Shown here piece after piece: positions 16,201-29,305 of a DNA stretch of 64,000 nt (the first letter of the stretch is position 1; every line of letters begins with the position of its first letter). Origin of the DNA: Tetranychus cinnabarinus (lineage: Eukaryota > Arthropoda > Arachnida > Trombidiformes > Tetranychidae); NCBI GenBank assembly GCA_022266195.1, contig WHVY01000005.1:8060001-8124000 (forward strand). The letters run 5' to 3'. A model generated the notes under the pieces. It did no database searches and was not told the origin of the DNA. It was given only the letters and a program-made list of their open reading frames with translations. The position numbers and the translations under genes were made by a program.

Positions 16201-19200
16201 AACTAAGCAAGTGCAAATGATGAATAAAAGTCAGAATCATTTTCATTACAATAGATAAATGGTACAACGTGCTGAAGAGAATCACAAGATTTTAAAAGAG
16301 ATAAGCAACGCTAATGAGACTTTTCACTCCTTTCAACCCTAAAAACAACCATCTATTATCAATTGATGGTTAAAAGACTCAACCTATTGGCCCTGTGTTG
16401 CATTCAAAATTTAAATTGTTTTTCTTCGCCATTTGCACTCAGCAAATCAAAGGCACGATCATTCAGTTTCTTTGCATTGAAGAGTCACAGTTTGTTGTGA
16501 CCAGAAATGAATAACTGATGAAATTGATGATCAAATGAAGTAATCCTAATGAACGTCTAATGACTCGAATCTCAGCCAAAAACATGAATTTATTATCATT
16601 TAATATCTGACATTTTAGGGAAATGTCACCATGATTATTGAAAAGATTACAAACTGAGTTCCCAAAGTGACTGAATGACTGAGTTTGTGCAATTGATTTG
16701 GCAAAACATTTATTATTGGAAATGATTCTTGTGTGAAAAAATAGACTTTTGCTGTTGTATTTTTAATAATCAACAATCTACCTGAGAATAACTAATTTGT
16801 GGGAAAAGAAGAAAGATAGTTAATTATGATGATGAGATGGTTTGCCTGAGTCGCATGTTATGCCAAAGTTGTGTATTGACCGAGAAAAGGTCTCTCACCT
16901 TTCATTAGGCATAAAATGTTTTTTTATTCACTTGCAAAAAGTAAGTGAATAGTGAAAGCAAAAAATTGGTCACAACTTTTTTTTCAGTTCCAAGCATAAT
17001 ATACCAGTGATAATGGTGACAATGAACCATGATCAACTTGGAAACTTAGCATGGGATAATATTTTTATCGTCTAACTAAAAGTGCACTTTTATGAATCTA
17101 TCCTAACCTAATCTAATCTAACCTAGGTGTAGTTGATTGCTTGTCAACTGTAAAAATAACAACATTGTCAACTTATAATCATCAACTTTTCTGCATTAGA
17201 ATTTCATTTTTTATTTTGTTCATTTTCTCCTGAAAAAGAGGGTAACTGATACAAGATATATATTTATTTGCAATAACTTGAGGTAACTAGAGAAGCAGAA
17301 CTAGAACTGTATCATTAAGTGTTATTCCTGATTGACCAGTCAACATTGGAGAAGCAATATTTTTCTCTATTTTTTAAAGTCAAGTCAAGATTGGTGATGA
17401 AAATTATTGAAATTACGTTCAACAGTTACATTTACCGGATTTCTTGCAAGCAATCAATTTGCTTCTACCAGAATTCAATTAAGCAATCAGGTGAAAAGAA
17501 AGACTATTAAAAGAGGCATTTCAATGAAATTGTATTCTTATTGTTTAACCTGATCGAAGACAAGAAACAGTGAAAAGCAACAAACAAATGGTAAACAGGA
17601 ATTTGATCATTTTTTGTTTTTACCTGTTAAATGAAAAGAAAACAAAAAAAGGAAATGAACAAGACGGAAGTTAAACAGTATTAACTTTTGTTGTTCATCA
17701 TCATTTACATCATCATGTTCATCAAACAAAACAGTTCAACAAAAGCATATGCATTCACTCACACCTTCATTCACACACATTCACACTGAAAACTTACCTC
17801 ATCACTAAGACAAAAAGGAAACCACCAAAAAATATTGGGGTTACCCGGGCCAAATAGTCTTGTTTTGTTGTAACATGTAAACAACAACGAGCAAATAATA
17901 AGCAAGTAAGGTAATAATTTTGACCTTTAATGCAAGGTAAGGTGAAGAGAAGGAGAGAGAGAAGAGCTGGACAGAACAGGATTGTTTTATTATCGCAGGT
18001 AAATTTCATAGCATATAAAGAGGTCACTTGGATGTGTCTACTTATTCACATTTGTTATTATTATGATTTATGCTCGGTTCAGGGTTTTCTTGTGCGTGTT
18101 TAATGCTTTACTTGTTTTCATCTTGTTTATCATCTTCATCGTTTTACTATTTCATAAGGCATGAAGAAAAGGAGTGTCATCGTTTAGTGGGAGAGAGATG
18201 AAGATGGTCAACAGATGATAACGTAAAGACAACAAAACTATCATTTAACTGTAAATTATGGCAAAAAAAAGCATTCATTATGATTGACCGTGAAGATTAA
18301 AAGTTGACCAACATAAGACTTCATAAGATTACAATGGAAAAGCTATTATAAAACTTTACAATTTTACTCATCATTAAAGTTTATCAAAATTCTTACAAAT
18401 GCTGGGAATCAGTAAAAGGACTGAACAATAAACAGCAACGAGACTCGCTTGACAAATGTTGACAAATGCGGTTGAATATATTTGTTGCAAACATAATTAT
18501 GAGCAAATTCAATTGAATGTCTACTTTATAGTCAAAATGAATATGATATTATCTGATAAGGAAGAAGAAAGGCTGAGAATGATGACAGGAAGTGAAACAA
18601 GATTAATCAATAAGAATCGACCTTTTGTTATCAAAATCAAATTCTGACAAAAGAGGATGAGACTGAAAATGATCAACATGATGATTATACTTGTTATCAA
18701 ATTCAAATTCAAAATAAATTCAATATCAGTGTAAAGAGTTGTCAACGATTTTCATCAGTTCCTTAATTCAGTTTTCTCATCACAATAACTATGTTGATTT
18801 GTCTACTGATGTGACAATTGCACAAAAGTAACTCAACTTCAGGTTCATCATTTTCTAACTGAAAGGTGAATTAAAATTCGAAGAGTTGAACAAGTTCGCT
18901 TTGAAAATAGTTGCTGAATAAATCAGTGATTATCGATTAGCTTTTGAATTGTAAAGCTCACTGCGCTTCTCAAATGATAAAAAACTGAATGAAATCCCTT
19001 GCAACTCTCCAATCCTGAAACTCAAATTTGAAGCAAATATTTACCTTTGGTTTGTTTATTTGTTAATCAATTGTCTAAAGTCAAGTAGCAGATTATGAGA
19101 ATTGGTGTATCATGACTCAATTATGCATGAGATAAATATTTAAATTGTATCATTGATTTGTTTGCAGATGAAAGCTTCGATATTATTCAATGGAAAGTTA

Positions 19201-19467
19201 ATCCAAACTGAAATGCATTCTGAAACACTAATCACCAGATTACAAGCACAGCAAGAGTTTAATTCGAAAAGAATGTCTTTTTTTTAAAATGAATATCAGT
19301 TGAATCTGATGGAAAGCAATTAATGATAAAATTTGAAATAAAAGGTTAAACTTACAATGAATTATTGGCAAAACTAAAGTTAATAACAATACAATGGACA
19401 TTGATGATGGTCTAGTTAAGGACCAATGTTGATAATAAGATTTCCGATTAACTTTGCACTGGATCAT
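1236..19467 (-). CDS. PAN/Apple-ZP domain transmembrane protein (nompA/trynity/neyo class), 12 exons
   Basis: A secreted or membrane-anchored apical extracellular matrix protein. Exons on the minus strand: 19467-19356, 13679-13368, 12838-12717, 10106-9959, 7150-7038, 6152-5921, 5147-4777, 2656-2523, 2388-2167, 2041-1897, 1638-1473, 1405-1236. All have GT/AG borders, phases agree throughout, and they sum to 2247 nt (748 residues plus stop). Exon 1 encodes a hydrophobic signal peptide ending PIIHC; the Cys codon is split across intron 1. Exons 2-6 (residues 38-346) carry Cys-rich PAN/Apple modules, with motifs such as ECLGWCREEADC and EACLAACLNE. A Pro7 linker follows (353-359), then the ZP domain (about 403-650), a furin-type RKRR site (652-655), a membrane helix (about 712-733) and a short cytoplasmic tail. 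Arthropod PAN-ZP proteins organise cuticle and sensory dendritic matrix; the exact orthologue is not resolved. Introns within the gene showed no other gene. Confidence 0.87.
8967..8996. repeat. GAT/TGA trinucleotide microsatellite
   Basis: A run of about nine GATGAT units inside the intron between PAN exons 4 and 5 of the ZP gene. Shorter GAT-rich tracts recur elsewhere (around 8740, 13230 and 19570-19680) and explain several serine- or isoleucine-rich spurious open frames. Confidence 0.85.
13680..19355 (-). other. first intron of the PAN-ZP gene (5.7 kb), no gene seen
   Basis: This stretch separates the signal-peptide exon from the first PAN exon. The donor is GTAAG at 19355 and downward, and the acceptor is TTTCCCAG ending at 13680. 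No coding exon, RNA gene or mobile element could be recognised on either strand. It is long compared with the 60-250-bp introns of the SLC5 and ferlin genes in this window, so enhancers are possible, but nothing in the sequence names one. Confidence 0.6.
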
Positions 19468-20960
19468 TGTTGCTATTTTGGGCTTTACTAGGTATTAATT
19501 GTAATAATGTTTGTATCACGAGATAAACAAGAGACAAGAAATGCTCTTGTTTGAGTGGATGAAGGCGATGATGATGATTGTGATGCCGATGGAATGGATA
19601 TGTTTGATAATATTAAATTGAAAGGACAAAGTGGTGATAAATGATGAGGATGATGAAGGTGAAGAGGAAGAAGAAGAAACTTTGCTTAATTTTATCACGT
19701 TATCCTTTGGTCTTCAAGTTGTACATAAACACTTATCACTTAACACAAATAAAATACCTACATAACTCCGTAAGAGTGAACTGGCAAACTGAACTTGAAT
19801 TACCTTCTTAACAACCTACTTATCCTCTTTCCTTTCATTGACTCCCTCAGTCTTTATTTCATGCTCCCGGGGCTCTTCATCTTCATCTTCATCTTCAACC
19901 TTCACCATCAACTGTCTTATTCACCTTTCTTCATGTCATCCTGATCCTCCCCTCACCATTCTTCCTCCCTCATCACAATTATTAGTTCATCATCTTCTTG
20001 ATTCTGTAACAATTTCATCCATTCATTTCTGATTCATCATTTCAATAATCACATTGCATTAGATTGCATGTTGTATGTACTGGATTAATAGTCAATAAAA
20101 ACGACACAACTTGTTGATACACCTGATATTTAAATATTATTGGATGATTGCATTTTGACGATTTGCTTTTTTTGATGGCAAATGTTTTTTCAGTAGTCCA
20201 TCGGATTGTCCACAGCTTTTCGAATCTTGGCTCTTAATTATCGGATAGTTCATACTGTCTGCACCCGAAAATGGGTAGACAAGGTGTAAAAATTTAGACC
20301 AGGAAAAGCCAGAAACAGTAAAGTCAAACAGGGCTCCTGATTAATAAATGTATTTGCAATTCCTCGGTATTCAAACAGTTGATTTTCATTGTGATTTTAC
20401 ATCATCTTCAATTTCCAATTCATCATTATCATCTGATTTTGGCTTATCCAACCAAAATATGCTTTTTTGACAGCTATTAATTCATCAGAAGATATGATTA
20501 CATTTATTTACAAGTGACTTCTCAATTGATTAATGTTATTTAGCATACAATTGAATTTTTATCAGAGAGCTAATCGTGATTAAAGTTAGTTTTCAGTTTC
20601 AACTTGATATTGTTTACATTTCATTAATATTGGAACAATAAGTACTACAAGTAAATGTGAAACAATCTTTCGTAAAAGGCGCCTTTCAATCATAATCTTG
20701 ACCTTTTTTGTTGGGTTGTCATGGTGCCAACAAACACAAATTGAAACCTCTGTTAATGGTGACCAAAGGAAGAATAATTTATTAGAACAAAGATTCCTCA
20801 TAATTGTGGCTCCATATTGTGGATCTTATGATAAGATTCTTATCTCCTTTTTCGTCTTCGGTAACATATGCAGTACGAACTAAAAGAAAGAAAAAATTAA
20901 TAAAAAAGAGAATAAAAACAATATAATTTAAACAACTTACAGGGTCGGATCCTATTGTAT
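19468..20960. other. non-coding region upstream of the PAN-ZP gene
   Basis: Presumed promoter and 5' UTR side of the ZP gene. It holds GAT/TCA-rich simple sequence near 19560-19680 and 19870-19900. Near 20817-20870 there is a partial direct copy of the start of the repeat at 20961. No gene was recognised. Confidence 0.5.
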
Positions 20961-21270
20961 ATTGTGGATCTTATCTCTTTTTTCGTCTGCAACTTCTGTT
21001 TTAATCGTCATGCATCATCATCGTCTGATAAAACAGCCTTACTTAACAATAATTTGTCGGTTAAAGTAAACCTGAAAAAAGCAAGTTACCCGATCTCGCC
21101 TCATATTACACTTGTAAATATCCTTTGGTATTTATAATGTGATATCAATCAAGAAGCGAAAGACGAGGACAAAAAAAGAGGCAAACAAATCATTAAGATT
21201 TTGTCTCTTGTCTTAATTAACAAACGGGTTAAACAAACAAATGATTCAATTTTTAGTCAAGTAAGGAATA
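20961..21270 (+). repeat. left arm of a ~310-bp inverted repeat pair
   Basis: This stretch matches the reverse complement of 28122-28425 over about 310 bp, with a modest number of substitutions and small indels. Shared blocks include AAAGCAAGTTACCCGATCTC and GTCTGATAAAACAGCCTTAC. The match stops at GGAATA on the inner side. Its reading frame has no recognisable product. It could be a dispersed repeat present in two orientations or the terminal repeats of a decayed mobile element. Confidence 0.75.
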
Positions 21271-24200
21271 GGTTCCCTGTACGTTCGCCAATTTTAAGCT
21301 TTAAAACAAACAAAGAGTCCAATCCTTTTACCACTTTGAAGAAACATTTACAATAATTATTTACTGCTTTGGCAAGTAAATTATCAATTTTGACTAAGAT
21401 ATTCGCGTACAGCGATCAAGCTCAAGCTGAATTAATTCAATATCATCATTTAGGAAGCTTGTTGTATCATTTTGAAAAGATATGCAATGTCTGGTGCTTT
21501 TATTGAGCAACTAGTCGAAAACAAATGACCAACAGGATAGTTCTGTTTCAAGCTAAAGATAGCAGAAAAATTATTGGACTGATACAAAAAGCTTCCTAGG
21601 TTAGGTTAATGGCAGTTATAGTTTTGTCCAATAACTGCAGACTTTTTTTTGTTTAAACATAAATTCGTTTAGATTTTGATCATATCGATTGTTAATCAAA
21701 CAATAATCAATTATTTGGATTAAACTAGATGATTATCTTTTGGTTGATGCGAAACACATTGACTTGAAGGCAATTGTAAATAAAGATTACAATTGATTTT
21801 AATTTGGTAATGATATTCAAAGAAAGCGAGTCGTTTGCTGTTGATTGTTTCACTAAAGTAACCAAAATAGTCTGGGTTTGATGAAGCGAAAAACGAGTAA
21901 AACAATGAATATATTCAACTGTTAACAAGATTGCAATACATCTGGTTAGTTTGAAAGAGAATGTCAAAGAATCTGTTGATTCTTCCGAGTTAGATGACCT
22001 GTGTTTCAATCATAGTTTTGTTCATCTTCAAACTGTTGTTAAAATGGCTCAATTACATTAGTCCAAACAAAGACTAAATGGTCATTTCATAATAACAGAG
22101 GTCAACACAACTCACTTCACCAATCATTTAGATTGAGTTAAAGAGGTTCAGAACAATTGACTTTTTTCATTTTTCATCGACTCTACATATTGACTGGATC
22201 CAGTCAATTTGATAACAGTTTTTGATACAAAGTTCGGGCTCAGTTGTGTCCTCTCGATTAATTATAGAGTAAACGATGAATGGTTCATTTAGATGTTTGA
22301 TTAACATAAAAAACAAATGTCAATCCACCGACTGTCCAATTCAGTGAACTTGAATAGGACGATGTGTCAAGATGATCGTCTCAATGTTGATACTAGATTG
22401 ATATGAATATTGAAATTGTCAGTTGGTTGACAATAACCCATTGATTCGGAATGTTGGATGAAACATCCATTTGATTCTCTCATCATTATCATTCTTCTGT
22501 TCTTCAGTTGATACCATTTATAAAGAAATTTGACAAACATGAATGAACTTGAAACAATTTTACGATAGAAAAGCTTTGACAAGCAAGTAAAAATGCAACT
22601 TTTTTCATTCCTTTTCCTTCATCAATTCGCACTTTTTGCCATCTCAACTCATTCACTGTTCATGTTGAGCTCATTTTTTGCAACTCGTTAATGCTTTTAA
22701 ATATTAGTTTGCAGTTAAACGGTGAGCAGAAAGAATGGTAAAGTTAATTTTTTTCTCTAACTTGTTATTCCTTCTCTTTGAGACTCATAATTTTTCTTTT
22801 TTCTTAACTTTTTTTCATTGCTTCTTGCAGATTCTTTGCTCACAATCTGACCTAACCAGTGAGTTTAATCAAGTGTATCACGGAAGTTGCGGTGAGAAGA
22901 AGTGAAAAAGAGAAGCAAAAGAAGCAGAAACAGAACAACTGACTGAATAAGCGAAAAGCTTTTTTTACAATGAGATCAATTCTGAATAAAGCAAGTGCTC
23001 AACGCACAAAAGTAACATTATCATCATGTTATTAACACGTTATTATATTATGGTACAAAAAAGAGGTGAAAAGAGGCGAGATTAGATTGTGCCAGGTAAA
23101 CCAGTAAATAAGTTAAATATTAACTTAACCAATGCTATTCCTGGAAAGGTAAAGGGAAAGTGTCTGTAACTCGATAATCCATTTAACTTTAAATCATAAT
23201 CGATTCAAGTTTTTCTCGTTATTTTCATCTTCTTTTCTGATTCAACGGAAACAATCAGTAACCGTAAAGAGTCCGTTATTTGCCAATAATTATTGTTATT
23301 AACCATTTGTATTAATTGTGCAGCAATAATTGTTTCAATCCTTCCAACTGTAAACAACCATCAAACAGAATCTCCAATCTCTGTTCAACCTGAATGAAAC
23401 ACTAGAAACAAATGAAATATTTTTTACATTAAACAAGTTCTTACACAATTTTAATCATTGTTTCTATTCAATTGTTGATTTCAAGTCATTTGAGGTGTAA
23501 AACGATTGAAGTGAATGATCATTGATCAACTATGGAAACAAGAGAAAGATGAAAAACCTTTAATCAGGTGAATTCAGTGGTTAACGAAATTCAATTTTCT
23601 AATCATTAATAAGATGCAATATGGTTAAACTGTTCAAGTCAATTAAACGCAAATTTTCAGAACGATGTCGAAGGGCAAAAGTAAAAGTAATTAACGGGTT
23701 AATTGATGAAACAAAAGACGCTTGAATGATGACCAAAAGGAAGCGTAAGTTAACTTAATCAATGTCACCTTAACACTTGATGAATACCGATTATCTCGAT
23801 AACTTGTGGATACAGAGCATTTCGGTACAAAGTTACTGTTGCCTGAATGACCATGTATTTTAAATGGTCAATTGTAATTTAAATCACATTTGCTGAATAA
23901 ACTTGTTCCTGGTGACCTTCAACTAAGAGTTGCTTTACATTTGAATACATTTTAAATTCTTGTGTGAGCCTAATTAAGTTGATTTAATGGCTATTGTTTA
24001 CTTATTTCCCAGTTCGCACCTCTTCTTCAAGCTCATCTTCCGTTGGTCACTTTCAGAACAAGATTAAACTTTAATTTGCTCTACAGTTAACTTACCTTCT
24101 TTTTTACACAAAACTCTTTTCTTTTCTCACTTCTAATCTAACTTGCAGCTCGCATTCATCATTACGATTATTATCATATCATTTGGTCTTTTTTTGTCTC

Positions 24201-27200
24201 CATTTTTTCTCTCATCTTCTGACATTCTCCATTTGAAAAGTTACATCCATTGAGTGTTTCAATTTCCGGGTCTTACTGAAGACACTCAAGTCAGTCTTGA
24301 CACTTGCACAAGTGAAGCTCATTACTTGCCACTGGAACTTCTTTCATCAAACAGTCACTTCATCAAGTTGATATAAAACACCAAATAATTCTCATTGCAA
24401 TGTCATGAATAGAATGCAATTTCAATTTCAAGAGTCTAAAAAATCATGATTTTTTTCAATTTTTAATTTACTTCTTATATTATCTTCTTGGTTGGTAACA
24501 ATGGTTGGAATAATTTCATCTCTTATCGCCATCGAACAGAAGATTATCCTTTTTTCTGGTATTCAGCCATACTAATAGCGAGTTGCAATCCAATACAATC
24601 GAAGACATTCAAATACCATTGATTAAGTTTATTTTGGAGACTCGACAATTGAACATAACATTGCCTTTCTTTACTATTAATTAAACCCAAAAGTCTCTGC
24701 ATTTTTTCCCAATTTTCCCATCATCACTAATTAGTTATCGAGAGTTTGCATCTGATGATTAATAGATCATATAACATTGAAAAAGTCTTTGGGATAATCT
24801 TACAAGATATGTAAACATAAGGTCATAAGATTGAGCTACTCGGTGAATAGTGAGACTAACAATTGTAAGCGATTTCCTCATTGGTGCAGTTTCAAAATCG
24901 TTAATCCTTTGTGTCTCTCGATTTGCATTGAATGAAATCAGCCTCAACCAAATCAAAAGCCTGTTAAATTGAATTAGTTGTTAACCGAGTCAACTGTTGA
25001 TCGTTTAAAGTGTTGAATGAAACTGTGCCTTGAAATAATTTGAAATACTTGAAATAATGTTTGTGTGTCCCAACATTTTTTGTCACTCAAATCGTCAATC
25101 AATCACAAAATACTCAACATTTTGATCATCGCCATCTTTTCGTCATCCTTTCCTCATCCTTTCCTCATATTAGCCAACAACATTTTTCCTTCATTTACCG
25201 ATCTATTACGTCTGTCTCTCTCTCTTAAAGGTTATCATTGATGAAACAAAAATCTATTCGGACTAACCTTTTCTAATCATTCTTGGTTCAATGATACTTT
25301 GACTGATTAACATCACAACAATAGAATGATAATGATAGAGGCAAAAGATTATAATGTGTAACAATGATAAAAAAAATTCAAGTTCACCCTGAAACATTGA
25401 GTATCATGCGGAAGTATGTGAAAATGGAAGTGACAACGAATCAAATGAGTTGATAAAAAGAAGGAAAAGACATAACTTGAAGTCCAAAAGAAACAACGAA
25501 TTGACTGATCGAACATCTGCAAAAAGTGATTTTCCCTCGGACTAATGAGAGCCTGATTTGTGAAAATGGGTGAGAAATTATCAGTTCTGAACCTTTAAGA
25601 ATAATAGAATCATTTTCTAGCAAAAGAGAGAAAAAAAGAAATCTTTTTTTCTTTTCTGGATTCCCTTCAAAGTTATGGGTATTTTACCTTAGACAGTGAA
25701 TAGACTATAAAAAAGTCGAGGAAGAGAAAAAAGTTGCTTATAAAGAAGATGTTCAGATGAAGATAGCATAAGGTACCTGTTTGAGGTCAATTTTACTGCA
25801 CTGATGAGCATAGCTTTTGTCTTCAACCTTGACCTTTAATAATTTCAAGTCTCTAAAATATCACAACATAACTTGATGAATATAACATGAAAAGGCTAAC
25901 CTCTCATCCTTTTCATCCTTTTTTTACCTTCTTTCATTTCTTTCATCTTTTTTTCTAGGTAACTCAAATCATCCTTTTTTAATAAATAAATAATGAGTAA
26001 AATGATGGCAAAATAACGGTTCTTTCAATAAAGAAAATATTTGTGATCAGAAAAGGAAAAATCAACAAATGTATTTGATCAAGATGATGCTTTTATCAGG
26101 AACATAATGATAATAGCAAAATAAGGCTCAATTGTGTAAAAAGCACGCATTAACTTTGATTCGCTCGTCTGACTTCAATGAAGTCGCTTCTTTATTCGCT
26201 ACAATCATCATCATAATCATCTTCAGCCATCAATAATCATTTATTCAACATTCAATTGACCATCATTGTTATTAACTTTTTATTAACGAAATTGGTTAAA
26301 TGTCTTGTCTAGAAATTCACGATTCGTTACCGATTCAGTGTTTTGTTGCTCCGAACCCTATTTTGTTTTGCCGTTTTCAAAGCCTTCTTCCATTACAGTT
26401 CCATCTAGAATGAATAAGTCAAAAGGTCAGCTCATGGAGTTTAAATTGACCACGAATCGGACCTAAATCTAGTCAATTGTCAAAGATTAATCGTCTTGAT
26501 GGATAAGTCAAAGGCTTGTTGCAATTGCACAAACTATTTCTATTTAGTCATTTCAAGATGATATACAAATAGTTTCAATAATATCTCAAACAGTTGAGCC
26601 GATGCCTTTCCATTCAGAATTCAACTTTTCAACAATTGGATCAATATAAATGTCACATTCACTAATCAAGTGGATAAAATAAGATAATCGCGAATTAAAC
26701 ATTTAAATTGCAATGTTTCAAGAGCGATAACTAAAGGTCTCGATAGATACTTTCTAAGGGTGTTTCCTATTCTTTGAGTCTTGTTATAAATAGGTATAAA
26801 TGTGTTCATCAGATCAGATTATGCTACCTTAAGTTTTGTCAATGCTTTTCAATACAACATTCAAGATAATTTTTAGTTCAAATTAGACTAAAGTCTAGGG
26901 TAAGGACTAGGGGTAAGCATACTCTGATTACAACTAGACTCGAGTCACGCATATTAAGACTACCTTGAAATAGTCGATTTATCATACATGTTAATCTATT
27001 CAAAGATTTAAAGTTATTTTGTCTGATTATAAGGGAATCGAGTGTAGTGCTCATTTGGAGAAGTTGATTGTCATTACAATCGCAGAAACTAAACACTAGA
27101 ATAACACAAAAAAGAAAGAGATGTAAGTTGCTCTGAAGCTTCTTTAATTGTCAGCCACTTTGTAAATTCATTAACATAACAGCTCTTAATCAAAGCTCCT

Positions 27201-28121
27201 TCTTGTTTCAATACAACCGGACTTCAACCATAATAGCTGATTATATCGCCGATTATTAGACAACTACCAGCAAATAGTCTATTTTAGTAAAAAAATGTAT
27301 AAAAAATAATCGATTTAGTTTTTTTTCGAGAAAACTTTTCTGTCCCATTATTATTCATGATCCCACAATTAAGGTTAATCAATATAATCAAATCCAATTG
27401 TGTACAATATATTTATTCAAATGAAGTGCTCATAGATGTGTAATAATGAACCAGAAACCAGAGTAACACACATATTTATTATGATTGCATTGGTCCACCT
27501 AAACAGAGTAACCACAAGAATCTTATTATAATCACTATTTTGTTATCTTTCATTCAACTGATTGTTTAATGAACGTCAATTACATGTAAATGAATTAATA
27601 TGTTGATTGTGAAGCAATTTTAAACTCATCGTGACTAAATCTTCTCTTCACTTGTTCCCATGTTTGTCAATTGAGATATTAATGTTACTGTGAATTTGAT
27701 GATGATCATGATGGTGATGACGTTTGTATATTTATCTTAATTTGCATTGATATCTTTTAGACAATTAGCATTTCCAGGTCAAAATAAGTTTAGATTGTTG
27801 ATGAGATGGACAACAGATAATCCTTGATGGACAACTTTAGTCTTCAAATATGTGAATCAATTCTGGTAATGGCACAAGATGAGCAAGATTAATTCATTTG
27901 ATAGATAAACTGGGTCTTACTTGCGTCTACACTGTTCGCAACTACTTCCAATTGAATTATTTAGGATTGAATGGTCGAATCTAATTAAATCTAATTGCTG
28001 TTTCGCCGTTTGTTGTGGACTCAAGTTGGCCATAGAGGTTGATTGAACAAACAGTATCCATGTGTGACTTCACGCAATGCCATTAACCAAAAGTTCAAAT
28101 TAAGTAAGATGAGCCAGATAG
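21271..28121. other. 6.9-kb gene-free interval between inverted repeats
   Basis: No protein, RNA gene or transposase signature was seen on either strand. It includes a segment around 26350-26935 related to 30820-30945. Its flanks are the 310-bp inverted repeats, so the whole interval could be a non-autonomous or eroded element, but no target duplication was identified. Confidence 0.45.
26350..26935. repeat. dispersed repeat, copy 1 (related to 30820-30945)
   Basis: Two blocks here, about 26350-26445 (containing TTCAAAGCCTTCTTCCATT and CTCATGGAGTTTAAATT) and about 26884-26935 (containing AGGGGTAAGCAT and TACAACT), reappear next to each other at 30820-30945. The intervening ~430 bp is missing there. 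This points to duplication followed by deletion in one copy, or insertion in the other. Confidence 0.6.
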
Positions 28122-28425
28122 TATTCCTTGCTTGACTAAAAATTGAATCATTTGTTTGTTTAACCCGTTTGGTTAATTAAGACAATGACAATCTTAATGA
28201 TTTGTTTGCCTCTTTTTTTGTCCTCGGCTTTTCGCTTCTTGATTGATATCACATTATAAATACCAAAGGATATTTACAAGTGTAATATGAGGCGAGATCG
28301 GGTAACTTGCTTTTTTTCAGGTTTACTTTTACAAATTATTGTTAAGTAAGGCTGTTTTATCAGACGATGATGATAAATGACGATTAAAACAGGAGCTGAA
28401 GACAAAAGAGGAGACAAGATCCACA
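28122..28425 (-). repeat. right arm of the ~310-bp inverted repeat pair
   Basis: Inverted partner of 20961-21270. It ends just upstream of the small BTB-like gene, so it may contribute promoter sequence to that gene. Confidence 0.75.
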
Positions 28426-28686
28426 TTATGACCATAATCCTTTGGCTTACCAATGATTTGTGTAGAAAATTTACTCAAGCTGTTCATTTCAATTTTAGAG
28501 TTTGAATAGATAACTAGTTTTGTTCTCTTTCCATTCTTCTTTTTCTCTAAACATTTATTTCTATTATAGTTAAAGTCTTATTTTCTTTAAATATTTTCAT
28601 CAAATTCATATTTGTGTTACGATATTATTTATAATTGTTTTTACTGTTTTTTCAAAAATATTTTCCCACAAGTATTTCTACTCACC

Positions 28687-29107
28687 ATGTCAGTGCGTCT
28701 TAGACCCCAATCGAGTTCAAATGTTATCATCGGCCATCACTCGGGAGGATGGTTTGAGATGGACAAAGATCTATTTTCCTCTGTCGCGACATCGATCGCC
28801 TCACTATTCACCTCTGACCGTGAGGTCAAAAGGATTTTGATCCCTGACACCGTTGCTCCTTCAGTTTTTGTGGCCATTAAAGCCATGTTCCATGGAGATG
28901 AAGTGGATGTTGAACCGGAAGATTTAAAGGAATTTACTAAGCAACTGGAAAGCATTGGTGTAAAAGTTGTAAAAGTTTATCATTCTTCTTTTGTTACCGA
29001 CGATAGACCAATGGTTATTGTCAAGCAACTTTACAAATTATGGCGAGCAATTATCCTTTGGCCAAGACATGAGTCTGATCGACTGATAAATGATAGGGTC
29101 CAACCAT
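28687..29107 (+). CDS. small BTB/POZ-like protein, probably truncated at a splice junction
   Basis: The frame starts at ATG 28687 in a good context (CACC before ATG), 14 nt after a plausible acceptor (CCCACAAG). It encodes 140 residues up to a strong donor GTGAGT at 29108. Residues about 50-95 resemble the C-terminal half of a BTB/POZ fold: a short helix, LIPDTVAPSVFVAIKAM, an HG turn, then EDLKEFTKQLESIGVKV. The N-terminal BTB half is poorly conserved. A 73-bp intron (29108-29180, acceptor TTTCCAG) joins it to a Glu-Pro repeat tail. The codon formed across the junction, however, is T plus AA, a stop. The family call is tentative. An upstream non-coding exon is likely. Confidence 0.45.
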
Positions 29108-29180
29108 GTGAGTAACTTTTTTGATTACAATATTGTTTTTAGTTATTTTCTATTAATTTTGTATTTCCTTTCCTTTCCAG

Positions 29181-29305
29181 AACCTGAACCAGAACCAGAA
29201 CCAGAGCCAAAACCAGAGCCAGAGACAGAGACAGAGCCAGAGACAGAGACAGAGCCTCCAAAAAAAAGGAAATGTTTAATTTATATATTAAAAAAGATAA
29301 TTTGA
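29181..29305 (+). pseudogene. Glu-Pro repeat exon, apparently cut off from its reading frame
   Basis: Starting after a good 3' splice site, this exon encodes alternating Glu-Pro/Glu-Thr repeats, then PPKKRK and a short hydrophobic end, with a stop at 29303-29305. PKKRK resembles a nuclear localisation signal. In the frame that gives the repeat, the first codon needs one base from the previous exon. The base supplied is T, making TAA. As sequenced it would therefore be 3' UTR, unless another exon is used. Confidence 0.4.

Noticed and set aside
17099..17130. CCTAA/TTAGG-like clusters (also near 905-925, 21598-21606 and 46155-46175) as interstitial telomere repeats
   Set aside because: Only a few imperfect units each; not a true TTAGG array.
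17794..18027. Minus-strand frame with a signal-peptide-like start, considered as first exon of the PAN-ZP gene
   Set aside because: Its good donor (GAG/GTAAGT near 17797) leaves two bases, and joining to the exon at 13679 gives an immediate stop. The exon at 19467-19356 fits donor, phase and the expected Cys.
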